From: Phycisphaerae bacterium
Lineage (GTDB): Bacteria > Planctomycetota > Phycisphaerae > UBA1845 > JAFGLZ01
Length of the DNA stretch: 64,000 nucleotides
Direction: 5' to 3'
Assembly (NCBI GenBank): GCA_016927755.1
Contig: JAFGLZ010000139.1
Location: 21,457 to 85,456 of the forward strand
The position numbers and the translations under genes are program-made. This document shows, one piece after another, positions 45,801-54,487 of the stretch; the first letter of the stretch is position 1, and each line of letters starts with the position of its first letter. Below the pieces are notes generated by a model. It did not search any database, was not told the origin of the DNA, and was given only the letters and a program-made list of their open reading frames with translations.

Positions 45801-46835
45801 TCACTTGGCGCTGGGGGTTTCCGTCTTCGCCGTCGGCGTCGTCGTCGGTTGCGGCATCGGGCGGCGCTTGGCCAGCTCGCGCCAGGTCACCAGATGGATC
45901 TTCTCGTCCTTGATCAGCTTCCGGACGTCCGGGTCGTCGAATACCTTGAGCTCCCAGGCGCGGGTCTTGGCGCTACCTGTGATGGCCTCGAGCTCCGGCG
46001 TCAGGATCGACGGATGAATGATCAGGCAGGTCACGCCCGGCTCGAGCTTGCGGATCTGCTCCATGAGGGTGGCCTTGCGGTCCTCGTAGCTGCTGATGCC
46101 CTTGATCTGCGGATAGGTAAAGTTGTCGAGCTTGGCCGAGGGGAAGTCCTTCAGCAGCTTGATCATCTGGGGCGTCACGGGCAGGCCTCGCGTCCTGGCC
46201 TCCTTGATGAAGAACGGGCTCGGCTCGATCAGGAACGGCGTGATGCCGAACTCCCGTGCCACCTTCATGAAGGCCATGGTGAAATCGGGCCGTCCGAAGA
46301 CGGTGCCCATGTGGGTGTCGAGGTGGGTGGGTCGAATCCCCCACTTGATGGCCAACTCGACCTGGGCCCGGATCTCGCGCTCGATCTCGTCGGCCTTGGC
46401 GCGGAGGACGACTGGGAGGACGTCGTCCCAGAGGAACCCCTCCTTGTCGCAGAGGCTGGGGACCTCGCTCGGCGGCAGGACGGGACCCCATCGGTACGTC
46501 TTCCACTCGCTCGTCAGCGTGATATGAAGCCCGATGTCGTACTGATCCTGCTTGTCCTTGACCCACATGCAGAAATCGTAGGCCCACGGGCAGGGCATCA
46601 TGATGCTGCAGGACGTAATGCGGCCGTCGACCAGCGCCTGCTTGGCCGCCTCGTTGGCGGCGTTGCACATGCCGATGTCGTCTCCGTGGATCATCAACAC
46701 CTTGGCGTCGGCAGGCCAACCCAACTGCACCGACGACAGCTCGTAGGCCTCTTCCGCCTTCTCCGCCTGCTCAGCCCCCGCGAGCCTTGCCAGCACGCCG
46801 GAGTACACCAACGCGAGGATCAACACAGCCTTCAT
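45801..46835 (-). CDS. Secreted YdjC/ChbG-like carbohydrate deacetylase
   Basis: 344 residues from ATG 46835, with GGAG 8 nt upstream. A signal peptide ('MKAVLILALVYSGVLARLAG') targets it to the periplasm or outside. The core has the metal-binding 'LMIHGDDIGMCNAANEAAK', 'YDIGLHITLTSEW' and 'THLDTHMGTVFG', which supply the Asp/His ligands of this family of N-acetyl-sugar deacetylases. Cytoplasmic ChbG deacetylates chitobiose; the exported form probably acts on environmental glycans. It is separate from the adjacent transporter gene by 125 bp. Confidence 0.85.
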   Translation of the reverse strand: MKAVLILALVYSGVLARLAGAEQAEKAEEAYELSSVQLGWPADAKVLMIHGDDIGMCNAANEAAKQALVDGRITSCSIMMPCPWAYDFCMWVKDKQDQYDIGLHITLTSEWKTYRWGPVLPPSEVPSLCDKEGFLWDDVLPVVLRAKADEIEREIRAQVELAIKWGIRPTHLDTHMGTVFGRPDFTMAFMKVAREFGITPFLIEPSPFFIKEARTRGLPVTPQMIKLLKDFPSAKLDNFTYPQIKGISSYEDRKATLMEQIRKLEPGVTCLIIHPSILTPELEAITGSAKTRAWELKVFDDPDVRKLIKDEKIHLVTWRELAKRRPMPQPTTTPTAKTETPSAK

Positions 46836-46960
46836 GCAGCACGCTCCATTCCCACGGCCCAGCACCGAGAGCCGAGATGATGTACGAAAAATCCAGCGTA
46901 GCAGCCCGCGGAAACCCCGTCCAGGGCGGGTTCTTCCCTTGGAATCCCCCCGGTCGAGTC

Positions 46961-48238
46961 CTAGGACATCACCTTTGGCAGCAGCTTGGCGATGACGACT
47001 TGGATCGCGATGGCCAAGACCATCAAAAAGCCGATGCCCCCCAGTACGTTCAACGCAAGACCGTTACGGCGATCCCCCATGACGTCGCGACGGTTGGTCA
47101 GCCATAGCATCACACCGGCCATGAGCGGATTGGCGATGACCGTGATCGCCTGGGCCGTCACGATCGCGCCCACGGGGGCCCGACCGGCCCGCGTGACCCA
47201 GATGGCCACGGACATCCCGATCAGCAGCGATGCCGTGGTGAAGATCTTAGGCCAGAGGTCCTTCATGTAGCCGCCAAGACCCATGCCGTCGGAAAGGAGC
47301 GATCCGCCGATCATCGCGTTGACGAGGAAGGAGGAGAAAGCGGCTGCGAACAGTCCCAGACAGAATAGGGCCTTGCCGTACGGACCGAAGAGCGGGGTAA
47401 GCTGTCGGGCCACGTCGCCGGCATCCTTCAGGTCGGCGCCGCGAAGGACGGTGGCCGAGGTGGCCATGATCGTCAGGGTGATCAGGCCGAGGATCGTGAT
47501 GCCGACGCGGGCGTCGATCGTGCCCTGCCTCAGATCTTTCGCCGTCCACCCCTTTTGCCGGACGAGATAGGCTTGGTAGAACGCCCCGCCGACGGAAAAG
47601 GTCGTGCCGACCATCCCGAAGACCGGGACCAGGAGGTCCCAGCCCTGCCGGGCGGGCGCCGAAGCAGACGCCGCGGGCGGGGCGACGTCCTTTAGAAGGG
47701 CCCAGATGAGGTTGGCCGCGAAGGAGACGATCATCAGCCCCACCAGGACCATCAGGAACTTCTCGAGGACGCGATACAGGTTCTTGAACGCGAACAGGAA
47801 GATGATCGCGGCCAGGTTGAACCAGATCATGTTGTACCGCACGGCCCAGTGCTCACTGGGCAGCAGCTCGACCACGGCGGACTGCACGCCGAGGTTGTTG
47901 CCGAACTGGAAGGTCGTCGCGACGAAGAACAGCGACGCGCCGATGACGAAGGCCAGCCATCGTCCGGCCCGTTGCGTGATCAGGTCACAAGGCGTCGCGG
48001 CGGCGACCACGCCCAATCGAGCGCCCAGCGTCGTGAAGACCATCATCATGCCGACGGCAAGCAACAGGACCCAGACCATCTCGTAGCCGAAACTCGCGCC
48101 GACCTTGGAGCTCGTCAGGATGCTGCCGGGGCCCAGCACCACGGACGCGGTAATCAGGCCCGGGCCGATCGATCGCCACCACGCGCGGGGGGCGTCGGGC
48201 GGCAATGATCTCGATGCGGATGAAGTGTCGCTCGCCAT
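46961..48238 (-). CDS. NRAMP-like transporter lacking canonical metal-site motifs
   Basis: 425 residues, about eleven membrane helices, with overall NRAMP similarity: 'GPGLITASVVLGPGSILTSS' then 'KVGASFGYEMVWVLLLAVGM' in helices 1-2. In MntH-type proteins helix 1 has DPGN and helix 6 has MPH; here these are 'GPGS' and 'VGGAFYQAYLV'. The Asp, Asn, Met and His metal ligands are therefore all absent. The protein may carry another ion (NRAMP-related Mg transporters also differ here) or an organic solute. GAGG lies 6 nt before the ATG. It is not in an obvious operon. Confidence 0.8.
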   Translation of the reverse strand: MASDTSSASRSLPPDAPRAWWRSIGPGLITASVVLGPGSILTSSKVGASFGYEMVWVLLLAVGMMMVFTTLGARLGVVAAATPCDLITQRAGRWLAFVIGASLFFVATTFQFGNNLGVQSAVVELLPSEHWAVRYNMIWFNLAAIIFLFAFKNLYRVLEKFLMVLVGLMIVSFAANLIWALLKDVAPPAASASAPARQGWDLLVPVFGMVGTTFSVGGAFYQAYLVRQKGWTAKDLRQGTIDARVGITILGLITLTIMATSATVLRGADLKDAGDVARQLTPLFGPYGKALFCLGLFAAAFSSFLVNAMIGGSLLSDGMGLGGYMKDLWPKIFTTASLLIGMSVAIWVTRAGRAPVGAIVTAQAITVIANPLMAGVMLWLTNRRDVMGDRRNGLALNVLGGIGFLMVLAIAIQVVIAKLLPKVMS

Positions 48239-48375
48239 GAATAGCCTCGCTCGGTGCGGCAGAGTGATTCATCGGTGTCGCGGACCGGTGATACAGGAAC
48301 ACGTCGAGGTTGGCAAGGTTCGGGGAAGACTCTCGGCCGCCCCGGGCAACCACCGAACGGTCGAAGGCTCTGACG

Positions 48376-50217
48376 TCATGCCTTCAGCAGCGTCTCCAAC
48401 CACCACTGGACCCGATCGCGAACGAAATACTTGGCGCGACTGTGCTCCCAGAGCTGATCCTGGACGAAGCCCTGGAAGATGGGCATACCCATCATCATCT
48501 CCTGGACACGCGAGGCGAGTGCGTCGACGTCGCCGCCGCCCGTCGACCGAAAAAGAGACAGCTCGAGCAAGACGCGCGTGGCGTCCGCCAGTGCCCGCGT
48601 CTGCTTGTCGTATTGCCAGGTCAGTCCATCGAGCGTCTCGACCGCCTCGGCCAGCAGGCCGTCGCGCTGCGGCGTGAAGGTCGAGCCCCCCTGCCACCAC
48701 AGCTCGATCCGCTCGATCGCGTCGGCGAACCGTTCGGCGTCCTGGTCGTCGCCGTACAGATAGGTCCCCAGCTCGCGCAACGCGGCGTTCGTTCCGACGT
48801 CGGGAGTCGACATCTTCCTAAGCATCACCCAGTCGGCCGGGAACTGGGTAAACGGGGTCAGACGATACCCGAGCAGCGACGTCGTGCCTTTGGCAATCTG
48901 CCCGCGGATAAACGCCTCGGTCTGATCCAGGCGCGGCCGGGGCAGGACGTTGTTGTTCTCGAGGCCCGCCTCAGGGTCCTGGTAGAACGCCATGCTGAGG
49001 GGCGTCTGGCCGCGCTCGTGGGCCAGATCGATCAGCTCCTGCTCGGTCTCCTCCGGGAGGAGCAGGTAGGTTCCTGAGGGCAACGTCTCGATGACCTTAC
49101 GCCGGAAGTCAGGGATGGCGCGGAACCAGTCGTCCCGCTTCTCGACCCAGTCGAACCCCCACATGCTGACGTGCACATCGCCCCGGCCATTGAGGAATTC
49201 CCGATAGGTCTCGGTCGTATCCCGAACTACGCTCACGTAGTCGGCGCACCGCGAGCACTTGCAGAAGCCGGGATCGAGGAACCAGACCAGGATGCCGTCG
49301 GTGACCGGCGCGAACGTCTCCAGGAGGTGTCGGTGGTAACGTAGGAGCGTCTTCTTGCCTCGCCGCCAGCACAGATTGACGCCGCGGTAGAGGATCTCCT
49401 CGGCTCGCAGGTCGGGTCGGGCATGCCAGACGCGCGGCGGGACGGCCGTGTTCGTGAACGCGACGAATGTCTTCATCCCCCACAGATGGGCCCAGTCGAG
49501 CGCCTCGCGATAGACGTCGTAGCGCCACGCGTTGTGCGTCGTCTCCGGATCGTCGGGATGGACCATCTGCGTCGGCCAGATGTAGAGCTTCAGCAGATTG
49601 CAGCCGGCGGCGTGGAGCAGGCGGATGTACCACTTCCAGTCGTCGATCGTCCACGTGTCAGCGGTCAGCGAGGTCAGATGCCACGGGATGCCGTGAGCGT
49701 AGATGCCGCGGTCGCGAAAGGCGGGGGATTCCTCGGCGAATCGGAGCTCCATGAAGTAATCGTGATGGCTCGGATCCTCACGAGAGAAGCGATAGCCGCA
49801 ACGCGTGTAGAGCGACTGCGCCCGTCGGTTCTCCTTGTGCGTCGTCAGGCGGAGCCCTTGCCGTCCGGTCGCTCGCGCCTCGGCGATCAGCGACTCCATG
49901 AGCCGTCGCCCCAGGCCGATGCCCTGTCCGTCGTCGGCCGATCCGATTCCGACGAGCGGGAGCGGCTCCTTCGCGCTCTTGTACCAGGCATAGCCGTAGA
50001 TCTTGCCCACGGCGTCCGCCGCGACGCGGATGACCTGGTCGGCGTCGTCGGCGTGCGAGGCCCAGTCTTCGGCGACCTGTCGTGTGAACGGGTGCGGCCA
50101 GAAGTACTTCCGCGAGTCGGGGGACATCCGGCGGAACATGTCCCACATCGCCGAACCATCGTCGGATCGAATTGGTCTGACGCGAATCTCGGCTGATTCA
50201 GGCGTTGGTGTGCTCAT
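48376..50217 (-). CDS. GNAT acetyltransferase fused to a TIM-barrel-like glycosidase-type domain
   Basis: 613 residues from ATG 50217. Residues about 10-160 form a GNAT N-acetyltransferase: 'RVRPIRSDDGSAMWDMFRRM', acetyl-CoA loop 'DDGQGIGLGRRLMESLIAEA' and 'SLYTRCGYR'. Residues about 175-480 resemble a glycoside-hydrolase-type barrel ('DDWKWYIRLLHAAGCNLLKL', 'YREALDWAHLWGMKTFVAFT', 'VWFLDPGFCKCSRC'), close to GH20-like or DUF4838-like sugar enzymes. A helical C-terminal region ends it. There is no signal peptide, so it acts in the cytoplasm. A fusion of an acetyltransferase with such a domain suggests linked handling of amino sugars; the reaction is unknown. Confidence 0.7.
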   Translation of the reverse strand: MSTPTPESAEIRVRPIRSDDGSAMWDMFRRMSPDSRKYFWPHPFTRQVAEDWASHADDADQVIRVAADAVGKIYGYAWYKSAKEPLPLVGIGSADDGQGIGLGRRLMESLIAEARATGRQGLRLTTHKENRRAQSLYTRCGYRFSREDPSHHDYFMELRFAEESPAFRDRGIYAHGIPWHLTSLTADTWTIDDWKWYIRLLHAAGCNLLKLYIWPTQMVHPDDPETTHNAWRYDVYREALDWAHLWGMKTFVAFTNTAVPPRVWHARPDLRAEEILYRGVNLCWRRGKKTLLRYHRHLLETFAPVTDGILVWFLDPGFCKCSRCADYVSVVRDTTETYREFLNGRGDVHVSMWGFDWVEKRDDWFRAIPDFRRKVIETLPSGTYLLLPEETEQELIDLAHERGQTPLSMAFYQDPEAGLENNNVLPRPRLDQTEAFIRGQIAKGTTSLLGYRLTPFTQFPADWVMLRKMSTPDVGTNAALRELGTYLYGDDQDAERFADAIERIELWWQGGSTFTPQRDGLLAEAVETLDGLTWQYDKQTRALADATRVLLELSLFRSTGGGDVDALASRVQEMMMGMPIFQGFVQDQLWEHSRAKYFVRDRVQWWLETLLKA

Positions 50218-50379
50218 TTCCGGATACCTCTTGGCTCGTCGCACGGGTCATCCGCGGGACCTACTCGTCAGGGATCAGGGCATAGGGTCCTCGTGATGAA
50301 CGTCTTGGGAAGCTTGAAGCCCGTGCCCCGAGGCCCTTCCGTCAAACGCAGGGCAAGACCGTAAGCGTAACGTCGTCAT

Positions 50380-50407
50380 TTGTCTATCCGGCCACTCCGC
50401 GTATCAT
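50380..50407 (+). promoter_or_regulatory. Promoter of the DUF58 gene, leaderless
   Basis: TTGTCT (50380-50385), 16 bp, TATCAT (50402-50407). The predicted +1 equals the ATG at 50414; no ribosome-binding site is present. Confidence 0.55.
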
Positions 50408-50413
50408 GGTCGT

Positions 50414-51334
50414 ATGCCCAAGCCGCAGGAATACCTCCGACCCGAGATCATCGCGCAGGTCCAGCGGCTGGATCTGCGGGCGCGGTTCCTGGTCGAGGGC
50501 TTCCTGGCGGGGCTGCATCGCTCGCCGTTCCACGGCTTCAGCGTCGAGTTCAGCGAACACCGGAAGTACGTGCCCGGCGACGACCCGCGGCTGCTGGACT
50601 GGAACGTCTACGCCAAGACCGATCGCTACTACGTCCGCAAGTATCAGGCCGAGACGAACCTCGACACGTACCTGCTCGTGGACATGTCCGGCAGCATGGA
50701 CTATCCGGCGCTGAAGGAGCCGGACTTCAAGGCCGGCAAGCTCCGCAAGATCGACTACAGTATCTGCCTGGCCGCGGCGATCGGGCACATGCTGATCCAC
50801 CAGCAGGACGCAGTCGGCCTGGCAACGTTCGGCAGCAAGCTCCAGGCCTTCCTGCCACCGAAGACCAAGCGGAGCCACTTGCTGGCGATCCTCTCGGAGC
50901 TGACGAACGTCCGCCCGTACGGGGCAACCCGGCTGGCCCAGACGATCCACGAGGTGGCCGACCGCGTCCGCAAGCGAAGCCTCATGGTCCTGTTCAGCGA
51001 CCTGCTGACGGACGAGGTGGCGCCCATCATCGAGGCGCTGCACCACCTGCGTTTTCGGGGGCACGATCTGATCATCTTCCACGTGCTGAGCGAGGATGAA
51101 GCGACGTTCCCCTTCCACGGCCCGCGACGGTTCATCGACGTCGAAGGCGAGACGTCGGTACACACCGACGCCGACGGCATCCGAGCGGCCTACTTGGAGG
51201 AACTCAAGCGGTTCATCGACGAATACCGCACGGAGACCGCGGCCGTCCACGCGGACTTCGTGTCGGTCCACACCGGCATGACGTTCGACAACGCCCTGCT
51301 CCGCTTCCTCATCGGCCGTCAGAAGCGGTTCTGA
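50414..51334 (+). CDS. DUF58 protein with VWA-like fold
   Basis: 306 residues. The DUF58 signature is clear: 'GLHRSPFHGFSVEFSEHRKY', 'PGDDPRLLDWNVYAKTDRYY' and 'KYQAETNLDTYLLVDMSGSM'. The 'DMSGS' motif gives a MIDAS metal site. The cytoplasmic protein usually works with a MoxR AAA ATPase and BatA/B/D membrane proteins. Here it stands alone at about 48 kb from the BatD and BatE-like genes. The start is leaderless by promoter position. Confidence 0.9.
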   Translation: MPKPQEYLRPEIIAQVQRLDLRARFLVEGFLAGLHRSPFHGFSVEFSEHRKYVPGDDPRLLDWNVYAKTDRYYVRKYQAETNLDTYLLVDMSGSMDYPALKEPDFKAGKLRKIDYSICLAAAIGHMLIHQQDAVGLATFGSKLQAFLPPKTKRSHLLAILSELTNVRPYGATRLAQTIHEVADRVRKRSLMVLFSDLLTDEVAPIIEALHHLRFRGHDLIIFHVLSEDEATFPFHGPRRFIDVEGETSVHTDADGIRAAYLEELKRFIDEYRTETAAVHADFVSVHTGMTFDNALLRFLIGRQKRF

Positions 51335-51462
51335 CGGGCCGGCATGGATGATGACATCCCCATCCGTCATGTTGCGAGATTTTCCTAGTGCACTGCTCGC
51401 CAGAGCGTGTATAGTGCCCGGCATCCTTTCACAGGCGAGCCACGGCTGGAAGGAGCGAGGCG

Positions 51463-52269
51463 GTGAACGACGGGGAGTCTGTCTCCGTCCCTTCGTCGTT
51501 GCGCGGAGCGGGCGCCGGTGTCGTCCTGGTGTCCGCGGCGTTTTTCGCGTTGGCGGGGCTGCTCTGGGCTGACTTGTGGCCTTTCCGCAGCCCTGTCGCT
51601 CCGGCCACGAAGGTCCCCGCTTGGGTCATCGATCCGGCGCCGGTCCGTCATCCGAAGCTACGACCCGAGATCGAACTGGCGGGCTTCACCTATCGGTGTT
51701 CGGACTGCCATGACCTGTTCGCCTCGCCTCCCGAAACGACGCGGTCGCTCACTCAACACCGAGACATCGTCCTGAAGCACGGCATCAATGCACGTTGCTT
51801 CAACTGCCATCACCTGACCCATCGTGACGCGTTTGTGGATGACTGGGGCCGGGAGATTCCGTACGACAAGCCTCAACTGCTGTGCGCCAAGTGCCACGGG
51901 CCGGTCTATCGCGACTGGACGCACGGCTCGCACGGGAGGACCAACGGCTATTGGGATCCGCGGCGCGGGCCCCTGGAGCGGCGCAAGTGCATCGAGTGCC
52001 ACGACCCGCACCAGCCGCCGTTCCCACCGATGCCCCCCGCGCCGCCACCCAACACGCTTCGAATGGGCAACCAGTCCTTTCCGGATGAGCATGGCGCCAG
52101 GACCAACCCGTTGCGGGTTTATCGCCAGATGGACTCGCATGACGGGCCAACAACCCGATCGGATGAGCGCATCGGATCGCAGGTCGAAGAGGAGATGCCG
52201 TGGACGTCACCGGAGGCGCGGCAGACAACTCGACCGAAGGCCAAGGTCAGCCTTCCTCCCCGGGGATGA
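51463..52269 (+). CDS. Membrane-anchored tetrahaem cytochrome c
   Basis: 268 residues from GTG 51463, with GGAG 7 nt upstream and a TATAGT box at 51410. A membrane helix (about residues 16-38) acts as an anchor with the rest in the periplasm. Four CxxCH haem sites are at Cys 79, 112, 141 and 176. The C-terminal third is Pro/Arg-rich and haem-free. It is the first gene of a tight operon and overlaps the ferredoxin gene by 70 bp. It probably passes electrons between the FeS/NrfD complex and the octahaem enzyme. I do not recognise it as NrfB or NrfH. Confidence 0.85.
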   Translation: MNDGESVSVPSSLRGAGAGVVLVSAAFFALAGLLWADLWPFRSPVAPATKVPAWVIDPAPVRHPKLRPEIELAGFTYRCSDCHDLFASPPETTRSLTQHRDIVLKHGINARCFNCHHLTHRDAFVDDWGREIPYDKPQLLCAKCHGPVYRDWTHGSHGRTNGYWDPRRGPLERRKCIECHDPHQPPFPPMPPAPPPNTLRMGNQSFPDEHGARTNPLRVYRQMDSHDGPTTRSDERIGSQVEEEMPWTSPEARQTTRPKAKVSLPPRG

Positions 52270-53225
52270 CCCGACGGGGGTTCGTCTTGAAGGGCACCGC
52301 CGCCGTCGCGGGAGTCTCGGCGATCGCGGGCGCGCTATCGCCGCTCAAGGACCTGTCGTCGCGAGAGCTGCCCTCCTTGGAGGGGTTTCTCCAGAAGCAC
52401 TACAAGGAAATGACGGTTGCGGAGAAACAGGCCGCCCTCGATCGCATCGCCAGGGACGTCGAGCAGCGCTACCACGCGCGTCCGACCGTGGCCGATCCTC
52501 CGCCGCTGGACGGCGTCGAGTTCGTCTATGCGCTCAACCTCAGCCGATGCATCGGATGCCGCAAGTGCGTCTATGCCTGCGTTGCCGAGAACAATCAGTC
52601 TCGAGCGCCGGAGATTCAGTACATCCGCGTGCTCAAGATGGAGAAGGGCAGCATCGACGTGGAGACCTCGGACCACCACTACGATCCGCCCTTGGTGCCC
52701 GAGCACGACAGCTACTACATGCCGGTTCAGTGTCACCAGTGCAAGAACCCTCCCTGCGTGAAGGTTTGCCCGGTCGAGGCAACGTGGCAGGAGCCCGACG
52801 GGATCACGGTCATCGATTACGACTGGTGCATCGGCTGCCGGTACTGCGAGGCGGCGTGTCCGTATTGGGCGCGTCGGTTCAACTTCGCCCAACCGTCCGT
52901 GCCCGAAGACGAACTCAATCTGAACATGGCCTACCTGTCCAACCGTCCGCGTCCAAAGGGGGTGATGGAGAAGTGCACGTACTGTTTGCATCGCACGCGC
53001 GTGGGCCGGATGCCGGCGTGCGTGGAGGTCTGCCCCACCGGCTCGCGAAAGTTCGGCAACGTGCTCGACCCCGACAGCGAGGTAGCCTACATCCTGAGGC
53101 AGAAGCGGGTCTTCATCCTCAAGGAGGACGTAGGGACGCTGCCCCGGTTCTTCTACTACTTCGACGAGCGCGGCAGCCGATACCACGAGCCGATCGCGCC
53201 GGTACGGCCCGGAGGTGAGGCGTGA
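52200..53225 (+). CDS. Tat-exported 4x[4Fe-4S] ferredoxin subunit, NrfC/PsrB type
   Basis: 341 residues from GTG 52200, with GAGGAG 5 nt upstream. A twin-arginine signal is present ('MTRRGFVLKGTAAVAG'), so the folded protein is exported. Four cysteine groups bind clusters: 'CIGCRKCVYACVAEN', 'CHQCKNPPCVKVCPVEA', 'CIGCRYCEAACPYW', and 'CTYCLHRTRVGRMPACVEVC'. This is the layout of NrfC, PsrB, HybA and related subunits. It should pair with the NrfD-like protein encoded next, with which it overlaps by 4 bp. It passes electrons from the quinol subunit to a cytochrome or catalytic partner. Confidence 0.92.
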   Translation: MDVTGGAADNSTEGQGQPSSPGMTRRGFVLKGTAAVAGVSAIAGALSPLKDLSSRELPSLEGFLQKHYKEMTVAEKQAALDRIARDVEQRYHARPTVADPPPLDGVEFVYALNLSRCIGCRKCVYACVAENNQSRAPEIQYIRVLKMEKGSIDVETSDHHYDPPLVPEHDSYYMPVQCHQCKNPPCVKVCPVEATWQEPDGITVIDYDWCIGCRYCEAACPYWARRFNFAQPSVPEDELNLNMAYLSNRPRPKGVMEKCTYCLHRTRVGRMPACVEVCPTGSRKFGNVLDPDSEVAYILRQKRVFILKEDVGTLPRFFYYFDERGSRYHEPIAPVRPGGEA

Positions 53226-54469
53226 GACGATACGCCACATTCCTCTGGGAGTGCGCCAGGATCAGCTTCGTCGGCGACTGGCGGTACTACACGTGGATGA
53301 CGATCCTGACGATCGTCTCGCTGCTGGGACTGCACGCGTACTGCCAGCAGTTCGTTCACGGGCTGGTAACCACCGGGATGACCGACCAGGTTTCGTGGGG
53401 GCTGTACATCGCGAACTTCACGTATCTCGTCGGGCTGGCGGCGGCAGCGGCGATGCTCGTGATTCCGGTCTACGTTTATCGCAACATGCATCTGCACGAT
53501 GTGGTCATCTTCGGCGAGCTGCTGGCGGTGGCCGTCATTGTCATGTGTCTGATGTTCGTGATGGTCGATCTCGGCCGGCCGGACAAGTTCTTGCATTTGC
53601 TTTGGCGGTTCAACTTTCCGATCTCGATGCTGACGTGGGACGTGATCGCGTTGAACGGGTACCTTCTGCTGAACCTGCACATCTGCGGGTACCTGCTCTA
53701 TACGGCGTACTGCGGCCGGAAACCATCAAAGGTCTTTTATGTCCCGTTTGTCTTTATCGCGATTGTCTGGGCGGTGAGCATTCATACGGTCACTGCGTTC
53801 CTTTACGTGGGATTGGGCGGCAGGCCGTTTTGGAATTCGGCGATCATCGCCCCGCGATTCCTTGCCAGCGCGTTCGCGGCGGGTCCGGCGTTCATCATCC
53901 TGACGCTGCAGATCGTTCGCCGATACAGCACGCATCGCGTCACGGACGACGCCCTGCTGACGCTTCGACGGATCGTTCAGGTGGCAATGATCATCAACAT
54001 CTTCCTGCTGGTCTGCGAAGTATTCACGGAGTTCTACACCGACTCGGCCCACGTTGCATCGTCGCGGTATCTCTATTTCGGGTTGGACGGCAGGCATGCG
54101 CTGGTGCCGTGGATTTGGACGGCGATCGCGTTCGATCTGATCGCGGTATCCCTGCTGCTCCTGCCGGCCTCGCGGAGTCTGCGATGGCTGAATCTGGCAT
54201 GCGTGCTGGCCATCGTCGGCATCTGGATCGAGAAGGGCATGGGTCTGATCGTGCCGGCGTTCATCCCGACGCCGCTCGGAGAGATCGTGGAATACAGGCC
54301 GACGGCTCAGGAGATCCTGGTGTGCCTGGGGATCTGGGCGTTCGGGTTGCTGCTGTACACGATCGCCGTTCGGATCTCCGTACCGGTGCTGGCCGGCGAG
54401 CTGACCCATGAGAAGCGCTACGGGCATCCCGCGGCCGGCGGAGCGGCGCGCGACGACGCCGCGGACTGA
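53222..54469 (+). CDS. NrfD/PsrC-type quinol-oxidising membrane subunit
   Basis: 415 residues, about ten membrane helices. It begins 'MRRYATFLWECARISFVGDW' and contains 'WGLYIANFTYLVGLAAAAAM', 'MVDLGRPDKFLHLLWR' and 'GLGGRPFWNSAIIAPRFLAS', segments typical of NrfD-family proteins that exchange electrons with the quinone pool. GTG overlaps the ferredoxin stop by 4 bp. No molybdopterin subunit follows, so this pair probably serves the cytochromes of the same operon. Confidence 0.9.
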   Translation: MRRYATFLWECARISFVGDWRYYTWMTILTIVSLLGLHAYCQQFVHGLVTTGMTDQVSWGLYIANFTYLVGLAAAAAMLVIPVYVYRNMHLHDVVIFGELLAVAVIVMCLMFVMVDLGRPDKFLHLLWRFNFPISMLTWDVIALNGYLLLNLHICGYLLYTAYCGRKPSKVFYVPFVFIAIVWAVSIHTVTAFLYVGLGGRPFWNSAIIAPRFLASAFAAGPAFIILTLQIVRRYSTHRVTDDALLTLRRIVQVAMIINIFLLVCEVFTEFYTDSAHVASSRYLYFGLDGRHALVPWIWTAIAFDLIAVSLLLLPASRSLRWLNLACVLAIVGIWIEKGMGLIVPAFIPTPLGEIVEYRPTAQEILVCLGIWAFGLLLYTIAVRISVPVLAGELTHEKRYGHPAAGGAARDDAAD

Positions 54470-54487
54470 GGAAGGAGTCAAGCCACG

